A stretch of 30,239 nt of DNA from an uncultured Pseudomonadota bacterium (GTDB taxonomy: Bacteria > Pseudomonadota > Gammaproteobacteria > Burkholderiales > Usitatibacteraceae). Shown piece after piece: positions 8,601 to 14,687 of this stretch. Position numbers and translations under genes: made by a program. Where the stretch lies: positions 1 through 30,239 of the forward strand of contig CALEJW010000059.1 of NCBI GenBank assembly GCA_937898635.1. The letters run 5' to 3'. Under the pieces are notes generated by a model. It was given only the letters and a program-made list of their open reading frames with translations. It did not search any database and was not told the DNA's origin. Position 1 is the first letter of the stretch. Each line of letters begins with the position of its first letter.

Positions 8601-8707
8601 CCACCGCCTATGCGCTGGCGGCACAACGCCACGAGACCTTCGAGCAGCGGCTGGAACGGGAGCGGCTCAAGACCTCGCGCGAACGCTCGCCTTCGGCGGC
8701 CGACTGA
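5618..8707 (+). CDS. RND-family multidrug efflux permease (HAE-1 type, MexI/MexW-like)
   Basis: 1029 residues, standard for AcrB-type pumps. The architecture is a first transmembrane helix (CIKRPVFATVLSLTVLLVGL), a large periplasmic porter loop, a block of helices (about 330-540), a second periplasmic loop, then the last helices (about 845-1010). The proton-relay residues are present: Asp400-Asp401 in VGMVVDDAIVVLEN and Lys913 in GLITKHGILIVEFANQ, equivalent to AcrB Asp407/Asp408/Lys940. The ITKHGILIVEFANQ form of the Lys helix resembles MexI/MexW-type pumps. It uses the proton gradient to drive export through the adaptor encoded upstream. Substrates cannot be predicted. It is convergent with the transglycosylase gene, 14 bases away. 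Confidence 0.94.
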   Translation: MTLPEICIKRPVFATVLSLTVLLVGLISYSRLAVREYPKIDEPIVSVSTEYRGASSDVIESQVTKVLEDSLSGIEGVDVISSVSRAERSDITIRFSLSRDSDAAAADVRDKVARVRGRLPTDIEEPVISKTEADAWPIMWIGFTSSSHSRLEVSDYAARKVRPRLQTLPGAADVRVFGERQPSMRIWIDRAKLAGYRLTPQDVENAIRRQNVEIPAGRIESRAREFSVLSQTDLSTPEQFGAIVVRDTGGYAVRLRDVARVALAPASERIVTRFNGDPSVSLGVIRQSTANALDLARAARREIDEISRTLPEGMKLQLSFDSSVFIEESMRAVFWTILEAVSLVALVIFVFLRNVRATMIPLVTIPVSLIGAGVLLYAAGFSINTLTLLAMVLAVGMVVDDAIVVLENIYRYMESGMSKLDAALKGTREIAFAVVAMTFTLAAVYAPLAFASGRTGRLFTEFALALAGAVVVSGFVALTLSPMMCSQVLKHQPRHGRLFNLTERFFDNLNARYRAGLLRALDHRAVVIGVMLALGAASVALFLQLRHELAPIEDRGVLFGPVTAPVGSTVTYTAGYMERIEEIFRGIPETSRYFTLAGNPTPDAGFSVLILKSWRDRERSQQEIARDLGPKFQALPGVFAFPLSPPSLGGARGTAVRFVVMTQAPWDELQGMVERLMAEARQNPGLVSVDTDLRLNQPELRVSVNREKLADVGVPVDTVGRTLETLLGGRIVTRFKRDGEQYDVIVQVADAERTSPQDIDDIYVRGRDGEMIQLSNLLMVSEGVAPKNLNHFQKLRAATVTASLAPGYSLGEAIDYFEKTARRVLPGVPTDLDGQSREFRESAGGTTLVIVLALVFIYLVLAAQFESFRDPFVIMLTVPLSMTGAFGALMLTGGTWNVYSQIGVVTLVGLITKHGILIVEFANQLQEAGRSVHDAVIEAASLRLRPILMTTGTMILGALPLAFAYGAGAESRQQIGWVIVGGMFVGTLFTLFVVPTAYALAAQRHETFEQRLERERLKTSRERSPSAAD

Positions 8708-8721
8708 ACGCCGGCCCGGCC

Positions 8722-9333
8722 TCAGCCCTTGCGGGCGCGGAAGCGCTGGTAGAAGTCGATCACCTTGGGGACGTAGTTCTGCGTCTCGGGATAGGGCGGG
8801 ATGCGGTTGCCCGCGCGGATCACCGCGTTCTCGCCCGCGTTGTAGCCGGCGAGCGCGAGGTGCATGTCGCCGTTGAAGAGCGCGAGGAGATCCTTCAGGT
8901 AGCGCACGCCGCCGTGGACGTTCTCCACGGGATCAAAGAGGTTCCGCACCCCGTAGCGCCGCGCCGTGTCCGGCATGAGCTGCATGAGGCCCGAGGCGCC
9001 CTTGCGCGACACGGCATTCGGGTTGAAGCCCGACTCGGCGGAGATCACCGCCTGCACGAGCGCGGCGTCCACGCCGTGGCTGCGCGCGGCGGCCTCGACG
9101 ATTCCCTGGAAGCGGCGGATGTCGGCCTCGGTCGGCATGTAGGCCTGCGACCGCGCCGAGGGCCGCGCCTCCCGGTAGAGGAGCTTGTAGCGCCTGTCCA
9201 GGCTGGGAATGTTCGTGAAGTGCTTGACGCCCCGCTCGTCCGTGAACGAGTAGATGTCCGCCAGGGCCGCTTCGGTCCCCAGCAGGGTGGCCGCGCAAAG
9301 CGCCACCGTCGCGCAGGCTGTCGAGAGTCGCAT
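8722..9333 (-). CDS. Lytic transglycosylase (SLT domain) with N-terminal DUF4124-like segment
   Basis: 203 residues from ATG 9333 (an alternative ATG at 9342 would lie inside the -10 box). The signal peptide is about 1-25 (LLGTEAALA). Residues 26-55 (DIYSFTDERGVKHFTNIP) resemble the DUF4124 module. An SLT/goose-lysozyme-like domain follows, with catalytic Glu100 in SAESGFNPNAVS, GLMQLMP (115-121) and AGYNAGE (162-168), all hallmark motifs. It cleaves peptidoglycan glycan strands in the periplasm, giving anhydro-muropeptides. No secretion or conjugation genes are nearby, so general wall turnover is the simplest role. The close -10 box suggests a leaderless mRNA. Confidence 0.9.
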   Translation of the reverse strand: MRLSTACATVALCAATLLGTEAALADIYSFTDERGVKHFTNIPSLDRRYKLLYREARPSARSQAYMPTEADIRRFQGIVEAAARSHGVDAALVQAVISAESGFNPNAVSRKGASGLMQLMPDTARRYGVRNLFDPVENVHGGVRYLKDLLALFNGDMHLALAGYNAGENAVIRAGNRIPPYPETQNYVPKVIDFYQRFRARKG

Positions 9334-9340
9334 GGTCGCC

Positions 9341-9346
9341 ATTCTA
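9341..9346 (-). promoter_or_regulatory. -10 box TAGAAT of the transglycosylase gene, leaderless geometry
   Basis: TAGAATGG on the minus strand, with the ATG at 9333 seven bases after the hexamer. Transcription would start at or next to the start codon. No Shine-Dalgarno sequence is present. The same TAGAATGG octamer occurs before gltX, before the RNA nuclease gene and before the Cox operon. Confidence 0.45.
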
Positions 9347-9532
9347 CGGAAAAAACCCGTCCCGGTGTGGCGAAAATACATGAGGAATCGTAGATAACAC
9401 GCTAATTGATATGGAATTTGCGCTTCAGACGCCCCGATTGTCCGAGCGCAGGGGCGGTAAAACACCCCGGATCGGGCCCCGCGAGCGCGCCTTCGAGGCC
9501 GGCGGCGCGGCCCGGACCGGGGCCGGAAATGG

Positions 9533-9557
9533 AAAAGCCCGCGCGAGGCGGGCTTTT
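9533..9557 (-). terminator. Intrinsic terminator of the tRNA-Ala/tRNA-Glu unit
   Basis: AAAAGCCCGC and GCGGGCTTTT arms around a short loop (GCGAG), 8 bases beyond the CCA end of tRNA-Glu on the minus strand. The T-rich arm gives the U-tract. The rest of 9343-9532 is an AT-richer promoter region and then GC-rich sequence with no feature I can support. Confidence 0.8.
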
Positions 9558-9564
9558 CGCTTTG

Positions 9565-9640
9565 TGGCGTCCCCACGGGGATTCGAACCCCGGTTATCGC
9601 CGTGAAAGGGCGGTGTCCTAGGCCTCTAGACGATGGGGAC
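9565..9640 (-). tRNA. tRNA-Glu (anticodon TTC)
   Basis: Acceptor stem GTCCCCA/TGGGGAC; anticodon stem CCGCC/GGCGG with loop CTTTCAC giving TTC; T-loop TTCGAAT; encoded CCA at 9565-9567. It is the second gene of a two-tRNA unit and lies downstream of gltX, which encodes the synthetase that charges it. Confidence 0.96.
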
Positions 9641-9644
9641 ATGA

Positions 9645-9672
9645 AAACGGAAAGCCGGGCGGCCTTCCGTTT
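9645..9672 (-). other. Terminator-like hairpin between tRNA-Ala and tRNA-Glu
   Basis: AAACGGAA and TTCCGTTT arms with additional GC pairing inside; on the minus strand the stem runs into TTTT. It could cause partial termination between the two tRNAs or mark a processing site in the precursor. Confidence 0.5.
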
Positions 9673-9688
9673 CGCAGTCGTACTCGTT

Positions 9689-9764
<76 letters not shown>

Positions 9765-9777
9765 AACCGAGCCCGCG

Positions 9778-9806
9778 ATTATACCGACGCCCGCGCCTCG
9801 ATGCAA
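9778..9806 (-). promoter_or_regulatory. Promoter of the tRNA-Ala/tRNA-Glu unit
   Basis: A perfect TATAAT (9783 to 9778) lies 13 bases before tRNA-Ala. TTGCAT sits 17 bases upstream as a weak -35. It lies in the 50-base gap after gltX. Confidence 0.6.
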
Positions 9807-9814
9807 AGGCGCGC

Positions 9815-11197
9815 TCAGCCGGCCGCGGCGTGACGCAGGCGCTCGAGCACGACGTCCTTGCGAAGGGCGGCCACGATCGCGTCGATCGCCTTGGTCTGGG
9901 CCTTGCGCGTGACCGCCACGCGAAGCGGCATCATCACCTCCGGCATCTTGAGCCCGCGGCCCTTCACGAAGGCCTGGAGCGCGGCCTTCACGCCCGCGAC
10001 CGTCCAGTCCACGCCCTCGAGCGCGACGGCGAGCTCGCCCACCACTTCCCGCCCCTTCGCGTCGAGGTACTGCTCGACCACCGCGCGGTCGGTCGTCACG
10101 GGCGAGGCGAGTTCGTGCAGGAAGGCCTCGTGCTCGGAGACGACGGACCAGCTGCCCTGCCCCACCGCGGTCATCGCGACCGGGTCCATCGCCGCCACGA
10201 TCTCGGCGTGCACGGCCGGGTTGCGGTTGCGGATCGCCTCCACGAGTTCCTCGGCGGGAATGCGCTTCAGGTACTCGCCATTGAGCCAGCGCAGCTTCTC
10301 CGGGTCCCAGCGGGCCGGCGAGCGGCTCACGTGCTCCAGGTCGAACCACTCCACGAGCTGGGCGCGGCTGAACACCTCCTCGTCGCCGTGGGACCAGCCC
10401 AGTCGCGCGAGGTAGTTCACCAGGGCGTCCGGCAGGAAGCCTTCGTCGCGGTACTGGAGCACGCTCACCGCGCCGTGGCGCTTGGACAGGCGCTGGCCGT
10501 CGGCGCCGAGGATCATCGGCACGTGCGCGAAATGCGGGACGGCCGCGTCCAGGGCGCGGTAGAGGTTCACCTGCCGCGGGGTGTTGTTCACGTGGTCGTC
10601 GCCCCGGATCACGTGCGTCATCGCCATGTCCAGGTCGTCCACGACCACGCCGAAGTTGTAGGTGGGCACGCCGTCGCCGCGCAGGAGCACCAGGTCGTCC
10701 AGCTCGTCGTTCGCCACCGTGACCGGCCCCTTCACGAGGTCGTCCCAGGTGACGGCGCCCTCGAGCGGGTTCCTGAAGCGGATGACGAAGGGCCGGCCCG
10801 GCGGCGGCGCCTCGACGGAATCGCGCCAGCGCCGGTCGTAGCGGGGCTTCTCGCCGCGGGCGACCTGCGCCTCGCGCATCGCGTCGAGCTCCTCCTTCGT
10901 GCAGTAGCAGCGGTACGCCTTGCCTTCGCGCAGGAGCCGCTCCGCGACCTCGCCGTAGCGATCGAGGCGCTGCATCTGGTAGTGCGGCCCCTCGTCCCAG
11001 TCGATGCCGAGCCAGGAGAGCCCCTCGAGGATCGCCTGCACCGAGGCCTGCGTCGAGCGCTCCCGGTCGGTGTCCTCGACGCGAAGCACGAACTTGCCGC
11101 CGTGGCGCCTCGCGAAGGCCCAGCAGAAGAGCGCGGTGCGGGCGCCGCCGATGTGGAGGTAGCCCGTGGGGCTGGGCGCGAAGCGGGTTCGGATCAT
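9815..11197 (-). CDS. gltX: Glutamyl-tRNA synthetase
   Basis: 460 residues, the normal size of bacterial GluRS. It begins IRTRFAPSPTGYLHIGGART, the class I N-terminus with the HIGH-equivalent HIGG at residue 15. The KMSKS-equivalent is RLSKR (236-240) within GADGQRLSKRHGAVSV. CYC (97-99) lies in the insertion that binds zinc in some GluRSs. The anticodon-binding half is C-terminal. It attaches glutamate to tRNA-Glu in the cytoplasm. tRNA-Glu is encoded just downstream on the same strand and tRNA-Val is divergent upstream. A TAGAAT at 11225-11230 is the likely -10. The ORF is intact and the start is fixed by the conserved N-terminus. Confidence 0.98.
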   Translation of the reverse strand: MIRTRFAPSPTGYLHIGGARTALFCWAFARRHGGKFVLRVEDTDRERSTQASVQAILEGLSWLGIDWDEGPHYQMQRLDRYGEVAERLLREGKAYRCYCTKEELDAMREAQVARGEKPRYDRRWRDSVEAPPPGRPFVIRFRNPLEGAVTWDDLVKGPVTVANDELDDLVLLRGDGVPTYNFGVVVDDLDMAMTHVIRGDDHVNNTPRQVNLYRALDAAVPHFAHVPMILGADGQRLSKRHGAVSVLQYRDEGFLPDALVNYLARLGWSHGDEEVFSRAQLVEWFDLEHVSRSPARWDPEKLRWLNGEYLKRIPAEELVEAIRNRNPAVHAEIVAAMDPVAMTAVGQGSWSVVSEHEAFLHELASPVTTDRAVVEQYLDAKGREVVGELAVALEGVDWTVAGVKAALQAFVKGRGLKMPEVMMPLRVAVTRKAQTKAIDAIVAALRKDVVLERLRHAAAG

Positions 11198-11224
11198 GGC
11201 GTCGGCGTGCGCGGGAAAGCCGCC

Positions 11225-11230
11225 ATTCTA
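11225..11230 (-). promoter_or_regulatory. Candidate -10 box of gltX
   Basis: TAGAATGG on the minus strand, 27 bases before the gltX ATG. It is the same octamer as at three other gene starts in this window. The back-to-back tRNA-Val promoter (TAAAAT at 11275) lies 45 bases further upstream. Confidence 0.45.
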
Positions 11231-11274
11231 CGGCTTCGCGTCGACGCGCCCCGTTTCGGGAGCGCGAACTCGGG

Positions 11275-11280
11275 TAAAAT
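11275..11280 (+). promoter_or_regulatory. -10 box of the tRNA-Val promoter
   Basis: TAAAAT ends 12 bases before the tRNA-Val 5' end. No strong -35 is seen. Confidence 0.55.
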
Positions 11281-11292
11281 ACGCGCCGACCC

Positions 11293-11367
11293 GGGTGGTT
11301 AGCTCAGCGGTAGAGCACTGCCTTCACACGGCAGGGGTCACTGGTTCGATCCCAGTACCACCCACCA
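11293..11367 (+). tRNA. tRNA-Val (anticodon CAC)
   Basis: Acceptor stem GGGTGGT/ACCACCC; D-arm TAGCTCAGCGGTAGAGCA; anticodon stem CTGCC/GGCAG with loop TTCACAC giving CAC; T-arm CTGGTTCGATCCCAG; encoded CCA at 11365-11367. Confidence 0.96.
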
Positions 11368-11375
11368 GGAAGAAA

Positions 11376-11410
11376 CGGGGCCGGGCATTCGCCCGGCCCC
11401 GCTGTTTTTT
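11376..11410 (+). terminator. Intrinsic terminator of tRNA-Val
   Basis: An 11-bp stem CGGGGCCGGGC/GCCCGGCCCCG with loop ATTC, followed by CTGTTTTTT. On the other strand the stem runs into GTTTCTT, so it may also end the chemoreceptor transcript that finishes at 11433. Confidence 0.9.
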
Positions 11411-11432
11411 GCGCCGCCTCGCGCCTTCCGCG

Positions 11433-13130
11433 TCAGAACCTCTCCCACTCGTCGTCTCCGGAGGCCGGGCGCACGCGCAGCGCCGTGCCCGCATCGCTCG
11501 CCGGGGAAACGCCCGAGGCCAGCGCGCGCGGCACCGTCGTCGAACGGCGTTCGCTGCCGACCTCCCCAATTGCCGGACCATCGTGCGCTTCGCGCGCGAT
11601 CCGGAACGTGCCCACCGCCTGCAGGAGCAGCCCCGCCTGCTCGCGCATCGACTCCGCGGCCGCGTTGGACCCCTGGACGGCGGAGGCATTCTGCTGCACG
11701 ACCCTGTCCATCTCCGTCACCGTCTTGTTGACCTGCTGGACGCCCCGGCTCTGCTCCGAGGAAGCCTCCGAGATCGAGCGCATGAGGTCGCTCACCCGCT
11801 TCACGTCGATGACGAGCGCCTGGATGGTGTCTCCCGCCTGCTCGACGAGGTGGGTGCCCTTGTCGACCTTCTGCAGCGAGTCGGCGATGAGGTCCTTGAT
11901 CTCCTTCGCCGCCTGGGCGCTGCGCTGCGCGAGGGAGCGCACCTCGGAGGCCACGACCGCGAAGCCGCGGCCCTGCTCCCCCGCCCGGGCCGCCTCGACC
12001 GCGGCGTTGAGCGCGAGGATGTTGGTCTGGAAGGCGATCGCGTCGATGACGGAGATGATCTCCGCGATGCGCGCGGCGCTGTCGCTGATCTCGGACATCG
12101 TGCCCACCACGCGCACGACTTCCGATCCGCCCCGCTCGGCGCGCTCGGAGGCCGTGCGGGCTAGCTCGTCGGCCTGCTGCGCGTTCTCCGCGTTCTGCTT
12201 CACGGTGCTCGCCAGCTCTTCCATGCTCGCCGCGGTCTGCTCGAGACTGGTCGCCTGCTCCTCGGTGCGCTGCGAGAGGTCCGTGGTGCCGTCGGCGACC
12301 ACGCGGGCCGAGGCGACGACGGCCTCCGCGGACGCGCGCACGCGGGCGACGACGCCGGCGAGGCCGTCGTTCATCGCCGCGAGGGAGCGCAGCAGGCGGC
12401 CGGTCTCGTCGCGCGAATCCGACCGGATTTCCGCGGTGAGGTCTCCCTTGGCGATCCGCTCGGCGTGGCCCACGGCCGAGTCGATCGGCAGCAGGACCGC
12501 GCGGCGCACGAAGTACCAGACGGCCGCGATGACGAGGACGATCACGACGACGGTGATCCCGATCGCGAAGCGGTAGGCGGACTCGGCGGTCTTCACCGCG
12601 CGGGCCACCGCGTCCGCCCCGAGGTCGCGCGCCTCCTTGCCCGCCTCGAGGAGGGTCCGCGTGGGCTGCACCTCGGCGCCCGCAGCGGCCTTGTCGCCCG
12701 CGCGCGGATCGAACTTGCTCGCCTTGAACGCCTCGAGTCCGCGGCGATAGGCCTCGCCGGCGGACTTGTGCTCGGCCATGAACCGCTCGATCGCGGCCCG
12801 GACCGCCGGGTGCGGCGACGAGGTGCGGGCGAGGCGCGCTTCCTCCTCGGCCGACTTCTCGGAGGACTCGAAGGACGCCCAGTGCCTGTCCAGCGCCGCG
12901 GGATCGTCGCCGCGCAGCAGCACGTGGTCGAACTCCTGGACCTGCCGCTCGAAGTGCACGGTGGCCATCAGGATCGACTGCTGCGAGTCGAAGTCCTCGC
13001 GGGAGATCCGGTCCAGGTCCTCGATGGAGCCGAAGACCCGGAAGAGCGAGTAGATGGAGATCGCCATCGCGATCGCGAGGAAGCCCGCGACGATGAGCAG
13101 GAACCGGAACTGCAGACCTGATGCCTTCAT
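11433..13130 (-). CDS. Methyl-accepting chemotaxis protein with C-terminal CheR-tether-like pentapeptide
   Basis: 565 residues from ATG 13130. Transmembrane helix 1 is about 8-30 and helix 2 about 187-208. They enclose a 155-residue periplasmic, mostly helical sensor domain with no recognised ligand motif and no haem-c motif. A HAMP domain follows (about 209-263), then the long cytoplasmic coiled coil with the conserved signalling tip IDAIAFQTNILALNAAVEA (about 362-380), which contacts CheA/CheW. The protein ends DDEWERF. The last five residues fit the xWxxF tether (NWETF in Tsr/Tar) that recruits the methyltransferase CheR. The gene lies 109 bases after the TonB-C gene on the same strand; no other chemotaxis gene is in the window. 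The signal sensed is unknown. Confidence 0.93.
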   Translation of the reverse strand: MKASGLQFRFLLIVAGFLAIAMAISIYSLFRVFGSIEDLDRISREDFDSQQSILMATVHFERQVQEFDHVLLRGDDPAALDRHWASFESSEKSAEEEARLARTSSPHPAVRAAIERFMAEHKSAGEAYRRGLEAFKASKFDPRAGDKAAAGAEVQPTRTLLEAGKEARDLGADAVARAVKTAESAYRFAIGITVVVIVLVIAAVWYFVRRAVLLPIDSAVGHAERIAKGDLTAEIRSDSRDETGRLLRSLAAMNDGLAGVVARVRASAEAVVASARVVADGTTDLSQRTEEQATSLEQTAASMEELASTVKQNAENAQQADELARTASERAERGGSEVVRVVGTMSEISDSAARIAEIISVIDAIAFQTNILALNAAVEAARAGEQGRGFAVVASEVRSLAQRSAQAAKEIKDLIADSLQKVDKGTHLVEQAGDTIQALVIDVKRVSDLMRSISEASSEQSRGVQQVNKTVTEMDRVVQQNASAVQGSNAAAESMREQAGLLLQAVGTFRIAREAHDGPAIGEVGSERRSTTVPRALASGVSPASDAGTALRVRPASGDDEWERF

Positions 13131-13239
13131 GGCGTGGACTCCGGGAAGGCCGCCGCGGCGCGCGGCGGCACGCCCGACGCGAGCGCCTGGGCTCGGGCGG
13201 GCCGGTTGCCGGCAGGGTGGCCGGCTTGCCGGGATGGGC

Positions 13240-13569
13240 TCAGCGCTTGTAGTGGACGTCGATTTCGAGGACGCGCGGCTTGCCGGTGGCGGCATAGCGC
13301 CACTGGGAGAGAGCGCGAACCGTGGCGCGGTCGAACACGTACCGCGGCCTCGATTCCACCACTTCGACGCGGTTGACCTCGCCGCTCCCATCGACGTTCA
13401 TGCGGACCTTGAGGTTTCCTTCCTCGTAGCCCGCACGGTGCGCCTCCCTCGGGAACTCCGGCGGGTCGCCCTTGATGGGCCTTTCGGATGCCGCGGCCTG
13501 CAGGGAAACAGCCAGTGCGATGGCACCGAGCACCGGCAGGATGCACTTCGCGATGCGGTTGGTATTCAT
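13240..13569 (-). CDS. Secreted protein consisting of a TonB C-terminal-like domain
   Basis: 109 residues from ATG 13569. The signal peptide is about 1-27 (LGAIALAVSLQAAA). The rest is a TonB_C-like fold: PPEFPREAHRAGYEEGNLKVRMNVDGSG, then VEVVES...FDRATVRALSQWRY, the usual YPxxA...G.V.V...V..SG...FD.AA..A...W pattern. Unlike true TonB it lacks a retained N-terminal anchor with SxxxH and the Pro-rich periplasmic spacer, so coupling to ExbBD is doubtful. It could be a periplasmic adaptor or a divergent TonB relative. It probably shares a transcript with the downstream chemoreceptor. Confidence 0.75.
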   Translation of the reverse strand: MNTNRIAKCILPVLGAIALAVSLQAAASERPIKGDPPEFPREAHRAGYEEGNLKVRMNVDGSGEVNRVEVVESRPRYVFDRATVRALSQWRYAATGKPRVLEIDVHYKR

Positions 13570-13954
13570 GGACGATTGCCCGGCAAAAATGTGATGGACC
13601 GCATTGTAGTTTTGCGGCAAGCGCATGGCGAGGGATCTCCTGTTGCTCCTGTAACGGAAGGCGATACACGCGACAGGCCCGCGCCGGGGCCGTCGCCGCC
13701 CTGCACGGGGTGGCGGCAAGTCCCTGATTAACGGGCACAAAGGCGCCGGTCCCCAAACTGCCCGCGGCGGCTGGTCATGACGGCCTGGCGTCCTCCCGAC
13801 CCGGTGCCCGCGTTTCGCGCATCGGGGAATCGGGCCGCGATCGAGGGGTCAACCAAAGGCGGCGATCGGGCGTTAAGGACGAGGACAAGGATTCGGCCAT
13901 CTGTGGAAGAATACGGTGGCCCACCGACTCACCTACGATCCCCAGGAGAACGCC
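13570..13954. other. 385-base gene-free region between the TonB-C and cytochrome c genes
   Basis: This divergent intergenic region holds a TACAAT (minus strand, 13603-13608), a possible -10 for the TonB-C gene, and a TTGCC/GGCAA dyad at 13576-13586. On the plus side the cytochrome gene has AGGAG at 13944-13948. No FNR box, tRNA or convincing small ORF is visible. The middle (13690-13900) shows nothing I can support. Confidence 0.5.
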
Positions 13955-14266
13955 ATGAAGCGACTGCTCATCCCCCTCGTCCTCGCCGCCTTCGCCGTGC
14001 CCGGCCTCGCGTCGGCCGACGAAGGCCTCGCCAAGTCGAACAAGTGCCTCAAGTGCCACGCCGTCGACAAGAAGAAGGACGGCCCCGCGTTCAAGGACGT
14101 GGCGAAGAAGTACAAGGGCAAGGCCGACGCCGAGGCGAAGCTCACGGCCTTCCTCGCGAAGGGCGGAAAGATCAAGGTCGACGGCGTGGAGGACGACCAC
14201 GCCACCGTCAAGGGCGGCGACGCGGCCACCGCGGCGACGCTCGCCAAGTGGGTCCTCGCGCAGTAG
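13955..14266 (+). CDS. Small periplasmic monohaem cytochrome c (c551-like) with His in place of the axial Met
   Basis: 103 residues from ATG 13955 (AGGAG 7 bases upstream). The signal peptide is about 1-21 (VPGLASA). The mature part aligns by eye with class I cytochrome c551: GLAKSNKCLKCHAVDKKKDGPAFKDVAKKYKGKADAE, haem motif Cys31-Cys34-His35, and the C-terminal helix TLAKWVLAQ. The mature protein has no methionine at all. Where c551 has the axial Met before the last helix, this protein has His82 (EDDHATVK), so bis-His coordination and a low potential are expected (inference). It faces the multihaem operon across a shared terminator, and may be a soluble electron carrier for it. Confidence 0.88.
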   Translation: MKRLLIPLVLAAFAVPGLASADEGLAKSNKCLKCHAVDKKKDGPAFKDVAKKYKGKADAEAKLTAFLAKGGKIKVDGVEDDHATVKGGDAATAATLAKWVLAQ

Positions 14267-14286
14267 GCAAGGTCACCACTGAATGA

Positions 14287-14312
14287 AAAACGCCGGCGCG
14301 AGCCGGCGTTTT
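14287..14312. terminator. Bidirectional terminator between the convergent cytochrome genes
   Basis: AACGCCGGC/GCCGGCGTT stem with GCGA loop, preceded by an A-run and followed by a T-rich tract. It suits termination of both the plus-strand cytochrome gene (ends 14266) and the minus-strand operon (ends 14332). Confidence 0.85.
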
Positions 14313-14331
14313 CCTTTGGGCCTTCGCCGGC

Positions 14332-14619
14332 CTACTTCGCGCCGATCGCGTGGGCGACGAGCTTCTTCAGCTCGTCGTCGGTCGCGTCGACCTCGGGGTG
14401 GTCCTTGCCCTTGAGCATCGCCACCAGCTTGCCGGCGGCCGCCTTGTCGCCCTTGTACTTGGCGGTCATCGCGGAAACCGCGGGGCCCTTCTTCTTCTTC
14501 TCGGCGTCGTGGCATTTCACGCAGCCCTTGGACTTGAAGAGCGCCTCGTCGGCCGAGGCGGGCATCGCGGCCGCGAGGAGTCCGCCGCTCGCGGCGAGGA
14601 CGATCAACATGCGTTTCAT
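14332..14619 (-). CDS. Small periplasmic monohaem cytochrome c, second copy with His at the axial Met position
   Basis: 95 residues from ATG 14619 (AGGAGAAACC just before it). The signal peptide is about 1-23 (AAAMPASA). The haem motif is Cys33-Cys36-His37 in FKSKGCVKCHDAEKKKKGP, clearly homologous to the neighbour at 13955 and to c551. The region that carries the axial Met in c551 is shortened to GKDHPEVDATDDEL, with His74 at the ligand position. Met51 and Met68 lie earlier, in helices, and are poor candidates. It is the last gene of the multihaem operon, 68 bases after the octahaem gene, so it likely takes electrons from that cytochrome in the periplasm (inference). Confidence 0.88.
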   Translation of the reverse strand: MKRMLIVLAASGGLLAAAMPASADEALFKSKGCVKCHDAEKKKKGPAVSAMTAKYKGDKAAAGKLVAMLKGKDHPEVDATDDELKKLVAHAIGAK

Positions 14620-14687
14620 GGTTTCTCCTGGGTTGAGGGGCGGGCCGGGACCATCCCGGCCATCGCCCGGTTCACTGGGTGCAGCCG

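Noticed and set aside
6034..9393. 1119-codon plus-strand ORF over the RND permease and transglycosylase
   Set aside because: Frame-shifted reading of two well-supported genes, low-complexity Arg/Pro/Gly composition, no motif.
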